Origin: Ectobius pallidus
Lineage: Eukaryota > Arthropoda > Insecta > Blattodea > Ectobiidae
Direction: 5' to 3'
Assembly (NCBI GenBank): GCA_964059195.1
Contig: CAXKWD010000002.1
Coordinates: 152,475,042 to 152,539,041 of the forward strand
DNA: 64,000 bases
A program made the position numbers and the translations under genes. Shown piece after piece: positions 1 to 10,360 of the stretch; the first letter of the stretch is position 1; each line of letters opens with the position of its first letter. The notes beneath the pieces are model-generated. The model saw only the letters and a program-made list of their open reading frames with translations. It was not told where the DNA came from and did no database searches.

Positions 1-611
1 AAAAATGGTCCAATGACTTTATTCTGCGACAAACTGCACCAAACATTCAACTTGGGACTGTCACGAACGTGCTCTTGTGTGGCGTGAGGATTCTGCGATC
101 CCCAGATCCGCACATTATGCCGGTTTACCTTGCCTGATACATGGAAAGTGGCTTCATCCGAGAAGAAAATCTTGGACATGAAATCAGGATCAACGCCGAG
201 ATGGTTTAGCACCGTATTGGCGAATTCCACTCGTTTGGGCTTGTCATTCGGCTCAAGACGTTGCATTACCTGCACTTTGTATGCATACAGTTTGAGACGT
301 TTGTGGACAATTCGTTGCAATGTGGATTTTGGTACCTGAAGTTCCCGCGAAGCTCTTCTTAATGACTTCCGTGGGCTTCGCTCATATGCGGCTTGAACAT
401 TTGCAACCATTTCGTCGGATGCTCTGCGACCACCACCATGCTTCTTTAACACAGTTCCAGTAGTAAAAAATGTATCGTACCACTTCTTTATGCTTTTAGC
501 AGTTGGAGCATCATGGTTAAAGACTCGCCGAAACTCCCTCTGAACTCTAACAATTGATTTAAACTCCGCATACCACAAAACAGTTTGAGCTTTCATCTGC
601 GGTGTCGCCAT
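1..611 (-). CDS. mariner-like transposase, N-terminal part, runs off window edge
   Basis: An uninterrupted frame starts at the ATG at 611-609 (MATPQMKAQT) and stays open to base 1, 203 codons. Residues ~1-60 form the DUF4817-type helix-turn-helix of mariner relatives (YAEFKSIVRVQREFRRVF, KSIKKWYDTFFTTGTV). A second HTH follows (SPRKSLRRASRELQVPKST), which would bind the terminal inverted repeat. The first catalytic aspartate is D152 in FSDEATFHVSGKVNRHNVRIW (codon 158-156). The second and third acidic residues lie beyond the window. Family knowledge: a cut-and-paste DDE/D transposase inserting at TA. No stop or frameshift in 203 codons suggests a young copy, unlike every other transposase here. 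Whether the whole gene is intact cannot be judged. Confidence 0.9.
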   Translation of the reverse strand, partial: MATPQMKAQTVLWYAEFKSIVRVQREFRRVFNHDAPTAKSIKKWYDTFFTTGTVLKKHGGGRRASDEMVANVQAAYERSPRKSLRRASRELQVPKSTLQRIVHKRLKLYAYKVQVMQRLEPNDKPKRVEFANTVLNHLGVDPDFMSKIFFSDEATFHVSGKVNRHNVRIWGSQNPHATQEHVRDSPKLNVWCSLSQNKVIGPF

Positions 612-639
612 TTTGATAAACGATAAAATCTAAGAATGA

Positions 640-780
640 AAACCGTATCATTGCACCATCTACCGACAGAATTCGAAACTTTAAACACTGGATTGCAGAA
701 ACGAAGTCTGAACGGGGCCACGGGTTAAAACCATGAGTTGGGTTGCTAAAACGAAGTTTCTCGTAAATCAGCTCGACCTC
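640..780 (-). repeat. repeat shared with 3270-3410
   Basis: On the minus strand this stretch carries CTTCGTTTTAGCAACCCAAC followed about 45 bases on by ACTTCGTTTCTGCAATCCA. The same two blocks occur on the plus strand at 3292-3395 with similar spacing. It lies just upstream of the mariner start, so it is either mariner 5' sequence or an older repeat. Confidence 0.5.
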
Positions 781-859
781 GACTTCGGCCGCGGCGTGAA
801 ATCTACACCACGCCACAGTCAGGTTTAAAACTGCATCTGCTTTGGTCAGCTGTTGGAGA

Positions 860-1106
860 ATGGAAGCCTACGTAGCTTTGCGTGAACGTAATCGACTAAT
901 TGCTCGTTTGAGGATGCTTAATCCGCATCGGAGAATTCTGGATAGGAGTAATCCCTTTGAAATGTATTCAAATGATGAATTCAGAAGAAGATTTCGATTC
1001 ACAAAGGAAACAGTTATTTGGCAGAAATACTCAGACCTGACCTAGAACACGCAGGAAACAGGGGCTCTGGCATTTCTGTTGAGTTGCAGATCTTAATTGC
1101 TCTGAG
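860..1106 (+). pseudogene. HARBI1-like (PIF/Harbinger nuclease) N-terminal exon, one frameshift
   Basis: The ATG at 860 opens MEAYVALRERNRLIARLRML and then DRSNPFEMYSNDEFRRRFRF, the conserved N-terminal helical region of Harbinger-derived nucleases. The frame breaks after FTKETVIW near 1020. The next frame continues AEILRPDLEHAGNRGSGISV and ELQILIALR, exactly the expected continuation, so one base appears to be lost in the TTTGG run. The coding match ends at an AG|GTAAAT donor (1107-1108), so this was probably exon 1 of a spliced gene or transposase. The DDE core is not nearby: a SINE begins only 14 bases downstream. A degraded transposon copy is as likely as a host gene. Confidence 0.8.
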
Positions 1107-1120
1107 GTAAATGAAAATGG

Positions 1121-1361
1121 GTCCGCCGTTATGGGTTTAAAGGTAGCATATTTGCCTACCACCATGGCGGTCCGGGTTCGATTCCCGGCCGGGCAGTGGG
1201 TTTTTCAGTAACGAAAAATCCCCGGGTTCAGGTCTGGACATCACCCAGGCAAATTATAGGCTACTTTAAAAAGCCTTAAATTAGAAGTGGTGACTGCTAG
1301 AATAGTCGCAGTGTTGAGAAGCCGAAGGGCTTACACTACCTCTCATTAATCTAATCTAAAG
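1121..1361 (+). mobile_element. tRNA-derived SINE with target duplication
   Basis: The head contains a pol III B-box (GGTTCGATTCC in TCCGGGTTCGATTCCCGGCC) after an A-box-like GGTAGCATA. The tail ends TAATCTAATCTAAA. The body is bracketed by the 9-bp direct repeat TGAAAATGG (1112-1120 and 1362-1370), as expected for LINE-assisted retroposition. It sits immediately after the HARBI1-like exon. Confidence 0.82.
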
Positions 1362-1509
1362 TGAAAATGGAATAGCATTATTACTATGGTATTATTATTA
1401 TATCTCACACAAAATTATGTAAAAGCACAATCGAAGTTTGATATTAACCATAGGGGAGTTTTTAAAATAGAATTAGGCCTAAACTGTAGGCTACAGGCAT
1501 GTGTCAATA

Positions 1510-2484
1510 GTGCACTTTTTTTTTATTTTTTTTTATTTTTTTTTATTTTTTATTTTATTTTATTTTTTTTTTATTGTACAAATAACTTATCACATTGTCT
1601 AATGCTTATTGAGTAATACACTAAGTTTCAACAATACAGAACACTCAACAAGGTGATTTCACTGAAGTCTGATACAGTACCAGTAACAAAACAATCGATC
1701 ACATTCCGCAGTGGGAGAAGTGAAACCAGATGAACTATGCCGTGTGGTGGGGATCCTAGTTGTGAGGTATTAAGTCAGAATGTTCCATATGGCATGCCCT
1801 AGCTCAACGATTACTTTGGTGTTACGTGCCGGGGGAGAAAATCTGAAATTTGGATATTGTACATAGTGGAACCCGAAGTATTGTTCCCGTATATTTAGAA
1901 AGCGGATGATCTTTTCTTTCGTGGTTTTCCAAATAGGAGATAGCAAACATTTTTCGAATCGATGGTGGAGAGTGTCAGTCGCACCACACGCGGCGCAAAG
2001 AGGCGATGGCTTGATTTTCCTCTTGTGTAATAAGTCACCTGATGGAATTAGGCCATTTATCAATTCATACCAAAGGCTTTTATGGTGAGATGGTAGATTC
2101 TTATTGTGCAAGTTTGTCCATACTCGCCTCCAATTGTAGACTGGTTTCTGAAGGACAACTCGAGGATCCGGGAGCTGGGCTATTTTCTCACGATAAATGT
2201 CCTTCGTTGTGAGTTCGTTCCCCCGGCGAGTGAGACGACTATAACTGACACATTCGAGTAATTTCTTGACATGTGGTTCATGTGTAGATATGCCACGTAG
2301 ATCCGGTGGGTTCAAAAGTTTATCATTGGGTAATCTGTGGGACAGGAAAGTGTGGCTATAGGGGTCACCAGTACCTTGAAGATGTTTCCAGTTGTTTGTC
2401 AAGAATAAACTGTCCGCTTTTAGCTGTGGAGAGGAAAATCTAATTTCAAGTTTTTCTTTCCATTGTTGCACGAAAATACATTGT
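1510..2484 (-). mobile_element. non-LTR retrotransposon, 5'-truncated 3' end
   Basis: The frame 2471-1770 (233 codons) ends a LINE ORF2. Its C-terminal third shows WYELINGLIPSGDLLH then a cysteine/histidine knuckle CAACGATDTLHHRFEKC, the zf-RVT type found after LINE reverse transcriptases. A stop lies just upstream at ~2484 and no RT motifs are present, so the copy is truncated. On the minus strand the stop is followed by ~190 bases of 3' UTR and an A-rich tail (T-rich on the plus strand at 1515-1573), a natural LINE 3' end. The clade (Jockey, Outcast or similar) cannot be assigned from this piece. Confidence 0.82.
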
Positions 2485-2914
2485 CAAAAGTTATGTTGTA
2501 CTAGCCTCTTGTAAATACTTCTGGTATTCATCATTAGAGCGCAGGTTTTTAAGTTTACAGGATTCCTCACAAGAGTAATTCTTTTATATCCCTAATATTG
2601 TAGTTCATAACTGAATAAAGTTGTTAGGCTATAATGGGGCACATTAATTTTGTTGTACGATATGACTTTCCTCCTAGGCTGTAAAATTTAGCCTACGTAA
2701 ACAAAAATTCAGGCCCTGATTATTTCATTATATTGACCTAAATTGTCACAATGATTCAGACTGCAGTCTACAAAATAAAACTTTATGAATTCTCTGCCAT
2801 TACCTTATATAATTCTTCACCAATAAAAAACAGGAAAGTGACAGTGAACTCTTAAAATTTCATATAGTACCGGTACACTAATTAAAATAAAAAAATATTA
2901 TGAAAAGAAAAAAA

Positions 2915-3005
2915 AATAGTCGTGACCGGGGTTTGAACCTGCGATCTCTTGAACCACAGTTCAGTACTTAAACCACACAGCCCCGAACGACATTAAGAAC
3001 AGCTC
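2915..3005 (-). mobile_element. tRNA-like SINE head
   Basis: On the minus strand GGCTGTGTGGTTTAAGTACT resembles an A-box region and GCAGGTTCAAACCCCGG a B-box with T-loop; an oligo-A stretch follows. The T-stem does not pair well, so this is a tRNA-derived SINE head rather than a working tRNA gene. Confidence 0.5.
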
Positions 3006-3269
3006 ACGAATGTTGGCAATCTGAAGAGTAAAGGCTTCTCCATGTCGCACCTCGAGAATTTAAATTGTGTTTGTAGGTCTATGTGATGTGATTATATAAT
3101 ATTTGTTGTAGTTTTCAGTTCGGAAAAATGGTATGATGATACTGATAACATTAATATCGAAACCTAATTCGTCTAAAAAGAGAAATATGAGAAGAAGAGA
3201 GTTTGCAGAATGAATGCAAGAACGGCTTCTCCTACCCGGTCATGACGTCAGTTACAGTGTTGCACGTTC

Positions 3270-3495
3270 AAAATCTCGACAACGGCCAGACTTCGTTTTA
3301 GCAACCCAACACGGACTCAGTCCTCGACCGTGGTTTAATAGCCATGGCTTTAAACTTTGAGTTCGTCTTCGTTTCTGCAATCCACCGTTGAGTTTTTCTT
3401 TCATATAAACGTTGTTTTAAGTTTCTATCTTCAATCGTTCACCCGTCACATACAATTGAAATTAGGGACATTCGAGCGGTTCACCCTGTATATTA
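3270..3495 (+). repeat. partner of the 640-780 repeat, ending in a mariner-like terminus
   Basis: Shares CTTCGTTTTAGCAACCCAAC and GACTTCGTTTCTGCAATCCA with the block at 640-780. It finishes near GCGGTTCACCCTGTAT (3478-3493), which looks like a mariner inverted-repeat end (ATACAGGGTG in reverse). Possibly the remnant of a related element. Confidence 0.4.
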
Positions 3496-3519
3496 TAAAT
3501 ATGAGGAAGTCACATATAA

Positions 3520-4580
3520 TAAATGGTAAAAAATATGTTGCACAAACTTTCTCGCATATACGTGTTAAAGGCTAGCACAGAAAAAGTAAATTATAGAGAC
3601 AATTAAATATTATTTTTGACATTTTCATAAAACTAACAAGAACGGAAAGCATCAGGGTCGACCTTATGTTCAATGTTTTTACCGTGAAATAATAATAACT
3701 TAGGGTTTGCATGGTTTTCTCAATCTCAAAGGCAAAAATGCAGGATACATTGAGATATAGCCGAACAATAGAAGCAAATGCTGCACGAATGAGGTATTAC
3801 AAGAGCCTATTGGTAAATTTGGGTGAACACAAAATTTGATTTGAACCCAGGACCGCTTCCCTATTATCCTAAACCACCTCGCTGTAATTGATTTTGGTGT
3901 ATTCATTAGACTGTGGTAAACTGACTACATTTCACAACAATAATTAGACTATTGTATTCTTGTTACTATGGGCACCAAGAATATCATTCATATTTTAATC
4001 AAAATGTTTGTTCTGAAATTCGAATTTATGTCATGTTACTTCGTTTTTATCTTGATACCTATTAATTTTATGAAGAAATGTATTTAACAAAGGAATGTTC
4101 TTTTTTATTTCCTCTAAGCTTTAATGTATCGCCCAATGTAATGGAGATAGCCTAGAAAATTTGAAAATGAATACGAGTAAAGTACCCTCCAAGTCATTTT
4201 TGCTGAAAAACGGATATAGCCATTTTATTAGTCTTAGATAAGAGTTTCCAATTTTAAATGCTTATAAAATCGTTAGAGCCAATTTTAAAAAAAATCAAAA
4301 TTTTTCAAAAATTTTCATGCAAAGTCCTCTTAATATTTGAGTTCTAAGTATCAAATTCTGGGCGATTGGATAAAATTTTGAAAAAAACCCTTAATTAAAA
4401 AATGAAGTAAATACAATGAACCGTTTACCCTCTGTGCTTGTCCATGGACAGACGTTATTCCAGAATCACTTTTTTCGGTTTCTAGGCATCGTGAAACATC
4501 TTTTCCCGGTGTTATCTCGATTTCGATTTTTTGTCACGATCGCAATACTTTCTCTATACTACGTATATGCGAGAAAGTAA
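3520..4580 (-). repeat. compound repeat, ACTTTCTCGCATATACG family, copy 1
   Basis: A ~1.05-kb interspersed element bracketed by inverted ends: ACTTTCTCGCATATACGT at 3549 and the complement ending GCGAGAAAGTA at 4580. Read on the minus strand it contains, in order: a TTA-preceded terminus with a subterminal palindrome, GTATTGCGATCGTGAC, a short GTC-rich run, a conserved GAACCGTTTA block, a GTAACAAGAA block, a tRNA-like segment (GCGAGGTGGTTTAGGATAA and GGTTCAAATC), an ATT run and CTAGCCTTTAACACG. Other copies or pieces lie at 10361-12165, 12168-13098, 18250-18736 and 30728-34850. This copy provides the empty site for the Helitron at 10828. Confidence 0.8.
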
Positions 4581-4781
4581 AAAACATAACTAGATTAAAC
4601 ATCAATTAAATATTCCCAACGTTTTGTTCAGTTCTCCGTAACCACAATTCATTTGGAAGTATTTGTCAAAAACACAATTTTAACGTAAAAGTTTCGCGAA
4701 ATTTAAATTCAGTTGCATTATATTGTTGGATATTCTCATGCTGAACAGCAATTTTGTCACGACAGTGCAGACTGTAATATA

Positions 4782-6218
4782 TACTAGTGTCCAAAATTAA
4801 AGCAACAAACTGATATCTCTCCTTCCTGTGCCTACTATACGAGATATTCATATAAAATGTAAAGCTATGTCTGAATAGTCGTGTTCTGAACTGAAGATGG
4901 CATACTGTCATCTTACAAACATGCAAACGATGACGTCAGTGCACTAATCAAAAGGGGCACTGCAGCATAGTGTTTGTTGCTTAGTCCAATATCAACATTT
5001 GCAGTGTAAACATTTACTGCAGGTACAAAGAAGACGCCTAGAAGATTCTCTTCGGTGGAGGGCCATAGGAAGAATGGAAACAGAACAGTCTCAAGCTGAT
5101 GTGGCCAGATGGCTTAATATGAATCGTTCTGTTGTTTCTCGGATGTGGCAACAGTTTGTAGAATCCGAAAATGTATCCCGAAGACCAGGGCAAGGACGAC
5201 CAAGAGTGACATCAGAAAGAGAGGACCGCTATTTGACTGTAAGGGCACGATGGTACCGCCGTAGTACTGCACGACAACTGGCATCTGACCTCACAGCATC
5301 GAGGCAAACAGTGTACAGAAGGCTTCGGCAGAGAGGCCTTTATAGAGGCTGTATGTGTACCCCTGACACGTATTCACAGAAGAGTACGTATAGAGTGGAG
5401 TCATTAACACGCCAACTGGACGGTCGAACAGTAGGCCAATGATGAGTCCAGATTTTGTCTTGAAAATGATTCTCGGCTGAATCGCGTCTGGAGAGAACCT
5501 GGAGCACGATTTCAGGACGCAAACATTGTGGAAAGAGACCGATATGGAGGTGGATCAATAATGGTGTGGGCAGGAATTCTGTTGACTACTTGAACACCTC
5601 TTCATGAAGTTGTACGGGTAAATCGACAAGGTTTAACTGCTGTCAGTTATCGTGACGAGATTTTGGCACCTGATGTGCGGTTGTTTCGAGGTGCTGTGGG
5701 CCCAGACTTCGTCCTCATAGAGCACAGGTGGTGGATGCTTTCCTGGAAACTGAAGATATTGCACGCATGGATTGGTCTGCTCGCTCTTCCGATTTGAATC
5801 CTGTAGAGCGTGTCTGGGATGCACTAGGGAGACGACTTGCTTCACGTGAACATCCACCAACCATTCTCGAGGCCTTGCGAGCTGCTCTACAGGAAGAATG
5901 GGCGTTATTGCCTCAAAATGAGATTAATGACATTATTCACAGAATGCCACGCCGTTGTGAGGCCAGTATTGCTGCCAGAGGTGGTCACACCCCATACAGA
6001 GCACATTAATGCGTTTTTCTGGATGTGTTTGAAAGTCATTACATGTTAAAAAAACGAGGGCATTTTGTTTTACTGGTATGCACAAACGTTGCAGTAGTTT
6101 ACTTTCTTTATTCCTCATATTGTTTATATGCTACTTTCATCTGTTTATACTGTTTTGTGGCAAAATAAACCACAAAAGATGAAATTTCGGTTTGGTGCTT
6201 TAATTTTGGGAACTAGTG
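4782..6218 (+). mobile_element. Tc1-like DNA transposon, full length, inactive
   Basis: Inverted ends match over ~27 bases (ACTAGTGTCCAAAATTAAAG at the left; ACTAGTTCCCAAAATTAAAG read inward from the right). TA flanks both sides (4780-4781 and 6219-6220). Length is 1437 bp, normal for Tc1 relatives. It contains the transposase pseudogene at 4999-6009. Confidence 0.9.
4999..6009 (+). pseudogene. Tc1-family transposase, frameshifted, second catalytic Asp deleted
   Basis: Residues 1-147 read cleanly: QRRRLEDSLRWRAIGRMETE, then SQADVARWLNMNRSVVSRMW (first HTH of the paired-like DNA-binding domain) and ARQLASDLTASRQTVYRRLR (second HTH). The frame shifts near 5440, where the first catalytic aspartate sits in NDESRF (5441-5443). 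One stop lies at ~5595. At ~5722 the frame jumps from FVLI straight to HRWWMLSW/MVDAFLE. The conserved segment that should stand there (DDNARPHR in the family, second catalytic Asp) is missing, so a short deletion removed it. The last frame carries SSDLNPVERVWDALGRRL with the third acidic residue (Glu) and ends at 6009. It cannot make an active enzyme. Confidence 0.9.
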
Positions 6219-6676
6219 TAGTTAGGCCTATAAGTTATTGTTATTAACTATACTTTGATTCAGGGTAGGATCATAGTGTTGGGAGATGCAGGACGCTACA
6301 TTCGCTTACCTTATGAAGGCGTTTCAGTCTGTGACGTAGGTTAACGAAAACAAATCATAGAGGGGCAGTACCAAGATCCATATCTTTTTCGTTTTCACTT
6401 TCTGAAGTGCTGTCGTCCTCGTTCAGATTTATGACTAACCTATCATGCGCAATTTCCAAAATTCCGATTGCTTCCCACATTCGCTTTTCAACTGTTTCAG
6501 TATGGCGCATATAATTTTGCCAGTGTTCCTGAGTAACTTGTTTTAAACTATTCTTCATGTGATCGCAGACATCATCCAACCGAAAAAACTGTTTATTCGT
6601 ACGACATTTCGTATCATTTCACTCCACACGTACTCAATCGGATTAAGTTCGCAGTGGTACGGGGGCAGCCTTAGTA

Positions 6677-7438
6677 CAGTCGGTCAAATAAAAACGTCGG
6701 GACTCGTATGCAGTTAAAATTAAAGTTTTAACGCATTAGTTCACAAGTTTTCTATAAAAAACATAAAATACAGGTCATTTTCGAGGCCATGCGACAGGAG
6801 GGAAAAAATGAACAACGAGGAAAGCGCAACACACGATATTCAACTTAATGTATTGTCATAATTCATTTTGCTTTGTGTCATCGCCATATACAAATGCTAG
6901 CTTGAGAGAAAGTGTAGTTAGGGCTTTAATTGACCTCCATTTTTCGGCCTCTGAAGCAGCGAGAAGGTTCCATATTTATGAAAGAGCAGCTCAGAGGTGG
7001 CAACTTCACTATAATGCGACCGGAAGTTTTCATAGGAAACGTAGATCTGGCCGGGCGCGTATTTCGATGCTAGATTGGTTGCAGAAGTTGGGCGTAAGTT
7101 ATTGATTTTACACTACAAGTACCGGTATTATAGAATAAAATCTTTAAAAAATGCTCCTTGAATAAACATATTCCTCGCGAATCTATTGATTATTAATATT
7201 ATAAAAATTTGCAACCAAGAATATGGCGGATTTGAGGCATATAGCCACAGCCTTCTATACATGTTTGTTTTAGAACAAAACTGACTAAATAATCAAGAAA
7301 ATACATGGGTAGACAAGAGGCGTGTGTGAACCTGTGTGTGTCTTCCTGTACATGCGCATATGCTCTCCTGTACATGCGCATATGCTCGTTCGTGATACTT
7401 TATAAAATAACGTCCGACGTTTTTTATTTGACCGACTG
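6677..7438 (+). mobile_element. Tc1/mariner-type MITE inserted in a transposase pseudogene
   Basis: The inverted ends CAGTCGGTCAAATAAAAACG (6677) and the complement at 7419-7438 are near-perfect. TA occurs on both sides (6675-6676 and 7439-7440). Removing it rejoins the flanking pseudogene at CACGATGTACTAAGG, so the target was a single TA. It keeps only a HTH-coding fragment (6848-7105). Confidence 0.9.
6848..7105 (+). pseudogene. N-terminal HTH fragment of a Tc1-type transposase inside the MITE
   Basis: The middle of this 85-codon frame reads RESVVRALIDLHFSASEAAR then RFHIYERAAQRWQLHYNATG, a helix-turn-helix of Tc1/pogo transposase type, followed by a basic linker KRRSGRARIS. No catalytic domain follows before the right inverted repeat, so the element is an internal-deletion derivative that keeps only the DNA-binding part. 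Whether the peptide is made is unknown. Confidence 0.6.
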
Positions 7439-7869
7439 TACATCGTGACTGCAGCGCGCGCTATTTCGTCAATTCTGCATTCTTCTGGTATTGTTTGCGA
7501 GCAGTAGAAAGGATTGTGCAGAGTTCCATGTTATTCATATCTGGCTCCCAAGAATTTTTTTTTTAGCGGTGAGCCAATCCTGAATTTTTTGGTTCTTATT
7601 TGCAGATGTTGGTACCTTTTCCAAGAGAGTGGAATGGATGACGATGACTGAATTCGGTGTCACGTTTGGTAATAATTTCACGGTGAACCACTTCTCATAC
7701 ATTGTTCCATCTAGTTCACCGTGATAATCGCCATCATTTTTTCGTAGAAAATCAGATCAGCTCCCAATACGAAGCCATTTTCATTCCCAGCGTGCACAAC
7801 AATAATACAACAATAATATGGTCTCCTTCTGATGGAGTGCTGATCACTATGACTACTACCATGGAACAT

Positions 7870-8699
7870 TTATTATGTTAGTTTTATGACATGTTTAATT
7901 TTACTAGCAACAACAAATAATTACATTATTTTTGACAATTTTTATTGTATTTTAACACTGTTATTCGCTCATTTGACAGTGTTATTTTTTAGCATTTTCT
8001 TTATTAAAAATAAAATACTTCTGGTCCGAACACAGTGATGAAATTTTATGTGTTGATTACTAGGCACTAGAAGAATATTTTGGAAAAAATTCAGATTTTT
8101 CTGTTCAATCCCATTTGAGATATTTTAGTTTGAAAATCAAAAATTTTGCAAAATCTCGATATTTGAAGACTCATAAAACGTAAAGGATTTATATAAATGA
8201 TCTCAAATTTTACTAGCATCTAGTGATCTACTTTATCTTTGTGGGAGGAAAATATTAAACATGTGTTTTCATCTCTTCTATGAAAAAAAAAGTTTTACAA
8301 AGTTGTTAATTTTTTCTAATCGAAACTGCATTTTCTAATAAAGTTTTAGATTATTTCCTTAAGACCTAATAAATTTTTGGTCATAACATGAATTGTAGAC
8401 TGTTTCTTATAGATTAAGAGGGTTTTTACTTCCAGGTGATATCTTCATAAATAAAATAGTTATTTAACTTACCGCTAACCTTTGAAAATGCGAAAAACGA
8501 CAGATCCTTCTAAACAAAATGGCCACTATTTGCCAAAGCGTTAGTGATAAAAATGTGACAAAATTGTTTTGTACTCCCAGATACACCCAGATACACATAG
8601 AAACAGAAAATATATACTTAAAAATAAAATAAAATAGGTCAGCAACAAATTATTTTATTATTGGTTGATTTCATATGGATTGACCCCTCTCAGGGATAG
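7870..8699. other. AT-rich stretch without recognised genes
   Basis: Very AT-rich, no frame of note and no matching inverted ends. I see no paralog of this stretch elsewhere in the window. Confidence 0.5.
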
Positions 8700-9450
8700 G
8701 AAAGAATGTATATTAATAATTATAGTCAGATGTTTTTCTTTTTTCTTTCTATAGTCAGGACAATTATTTATAAGTCAGTAGAGACATAAAAGTTTGCACA
8801 TGTTTTACCAAATCGACAACATGGAAGCAGAATCCACAGCGTAAAATGTGATTTTCATTAGTTCAATATTTAAAAATTTTCCGGGGATGGACTCCCAACT
8901 CAGGTAATGGTTTCTTGTTTACGTTGGCATGTCTTAAGGAGTGGTAAAGAAATTCGCTAGCTAGTTTTTCAGTGCTAAAATAGCATAAAATATGATTTTC
9001 ATTAATTCAATATTTAAAAAATTTCCGGGGGTGGACTCTCGACTTAGGTAACAATTTCTAGTTTACGTTGGCATATCTTAGAGTATGGTAAACATATTTG
9101 TTAACTAGTTTTTCAGTGCTAAAATAGCGTTAAATGTGAGTTTCATTAGTTCAATATTTAAAAATTTTCCGGCTCCCAACTCAGGTAATGATTTCTTATT
9201 TACGTTGGCATGGTAAACAAATTTGCTAACTAATTTTTCAGGGCTAAAACAGCATAAAATGTGATTTTTGTTAGTTCAATATTTAAAAACTTACCGTGGG
9301 CGGACCCCAAACCCCCCGGCATTTTCTGGCTATGTCATTGTTTCACTTATTATATTATTAATATAATGTTACAAAGTGGCCCAAGCGACAAAAAATCAAT
9401 TACTTTAAAAAATTGGCCCCCTCTAGAAAATATGATATGGGCGCCCTTGT
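8700..9450 (-). repeat. fragment of the CAGGGGTGCCCA hAT-like element with a ~140-bp tandem array
   Basis: Matches the element at 60404-63720 in reverse: CGACAACATGGAAGCAGAAT (8813), then about four degenerate ~140-bp units, each with TTAGTTCAATATTTAAAAA and TTTACGTTGGCATG and ending GTTTTTCAGTGCTAAAATA, then ATAATGTTACAAAGTGGCCC. Here TTATTATATTATTAATATAA is continuous, so this copy is the empty site for the LINE inserted at 60610-62315. Confidence 0.78.
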
Positions 9451-9469
9451 GATCATTCCTCTCCGGCTA

Positions 9470-9500
9470 TTTACAATTACAATTACAATTACAATTTATT
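9470..9500 (+). repeat. TTACAA microsatellite
   Basis: About four copies of the hexamer TTACAA/ACAATT in a row, at the edge of the preceding repeat. Confidence 0.8.
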
Positions 9501-9529
9501 TTTCCAAATTACACGAAAAATACAAAAGT

Positions 9530-9943
9530 TGATACACCACCCGAAGAAGCAGAGCTTGTGTTCTTCATCCCTGGTTTCTCATTTGTCTTTTCTTATTTAT
9601 AAGGAAGTAACCAATCCATACTGCATCTTGGCTACAGTTTCAATGTATTTTACCAGGCTTTCTTCCTCATGCACTGAAAAAACCTGGTTATGTGCATGTT
9701 CGGAGAATATACGCAATCTTTTTCACCACAGACTATGTCTAGTGAGGGTCGAACGGCTCACAATGAATACTTTTGGAGATTGTAAGACATTTTCTTCTCT
9801 GGATCATTCGAATTAATTGCCTTAAGAGCATTTTTCAAGACTGTTGCGTCAACAGGCTCCCGGGTTTTATTACGAGTCATTGCTCTCCTTACAACAATAC
9901 TGGAACACATAAAAATAAAATATAATGTAACCTCTTGTACCAT
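9530..9943 (-). pseudogene. pogo/Tigger-like transposase N-terminus, decayed
   Basis: On the minus strand MTRNKTREPVDATVLKNALK is followed, after a frameshift, by VFIVSRSTLTRH, a pipsqueak-type HTH ending. After another shift comes QVFSVHEEESLVKYIETVAK then MQYGL, which resembles the start of the CENP-B-like second DNA-binding domain of pogo/Tigger and jerky proteins. A stop follows and no DDE region is visible. Attribution rests on these short motifs only. Confidence 0.55.
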
Positions 9944-10360
9944 GGTCCGCCGGCTCGAGGTGCAAGACGCAGTTGTGGCTCAAGGTACACGAATGTCTGT
10001 TTCCACACAAATATCGCTATCGACATGCTCTTCTGGTATCTAAATAACAAAATATATGGTCATATTACTCACCAAATAATAATGAATCCAATGGATATTC
10101 GGAAAAAAAAACATCTTTGTGCACAAGGTAAACTTAATTATCAAGCAGCTGGTGAGGAAAAACTTTAGTTTTCACAAGGAAAAACAACTTTTTGGTCTTG
10201 CACGCGCAGATCTGAAGCAAACATGTCGAGACTTTCACAGAGAATGCCTGACGCCACGAGAAGCATATAGTTCTACGGTTAGCGCGCTAGATGTCAACAG
10301 TCCTCAGATAACATTAGAACTGGTCCAAGGTACACCATGGTCTTGGTACAACACTCTCCC

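Larger units (their letters stand above)
6355..7860 (-). pseudogene. IS630/Tc1-type DDE transposase-like pseudogene, split by a MITE
   Basis: Reading down the minus strand: a start region STPSEGDHIIVV, then VVHAGNENGFVLGADLIFYE, then GELDGTMYEKWFTVKLLPNV and TPNSVIVIHST. In this family the last motif is normally VIVMDNA with the second catalytic Asp; here the Asp is His. EIARAA follows, then RLPPYHCELNPIEYVWSEMI, the conserved C-terminal block with the third acidic residue. The tail (QEHWQNYMRHTETVEKRMWE, then an acidic stretch) ends at 6355. Breaks: an 11-bp tandem duplication at ~7797-7820 that shifts frame, a stop after GSQI, a frameshift near 7445, and the 762-bp insertion at 6677-7438. 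The N-terminal HTH is not found. Confidence 0.82.

Noticed and set aside
1386..1616. 76-codon frame over the T-rich tract
   Set aside because: It runs through the complement of a LINE poly-A tail and is not coding.
2915..3005. possible tRNA gene
   Set aside because: A- and B-box are present, but the T-stem does not pair; it is better explained as a SINE head. The same applies to 33700-33790 and 47155-47220.
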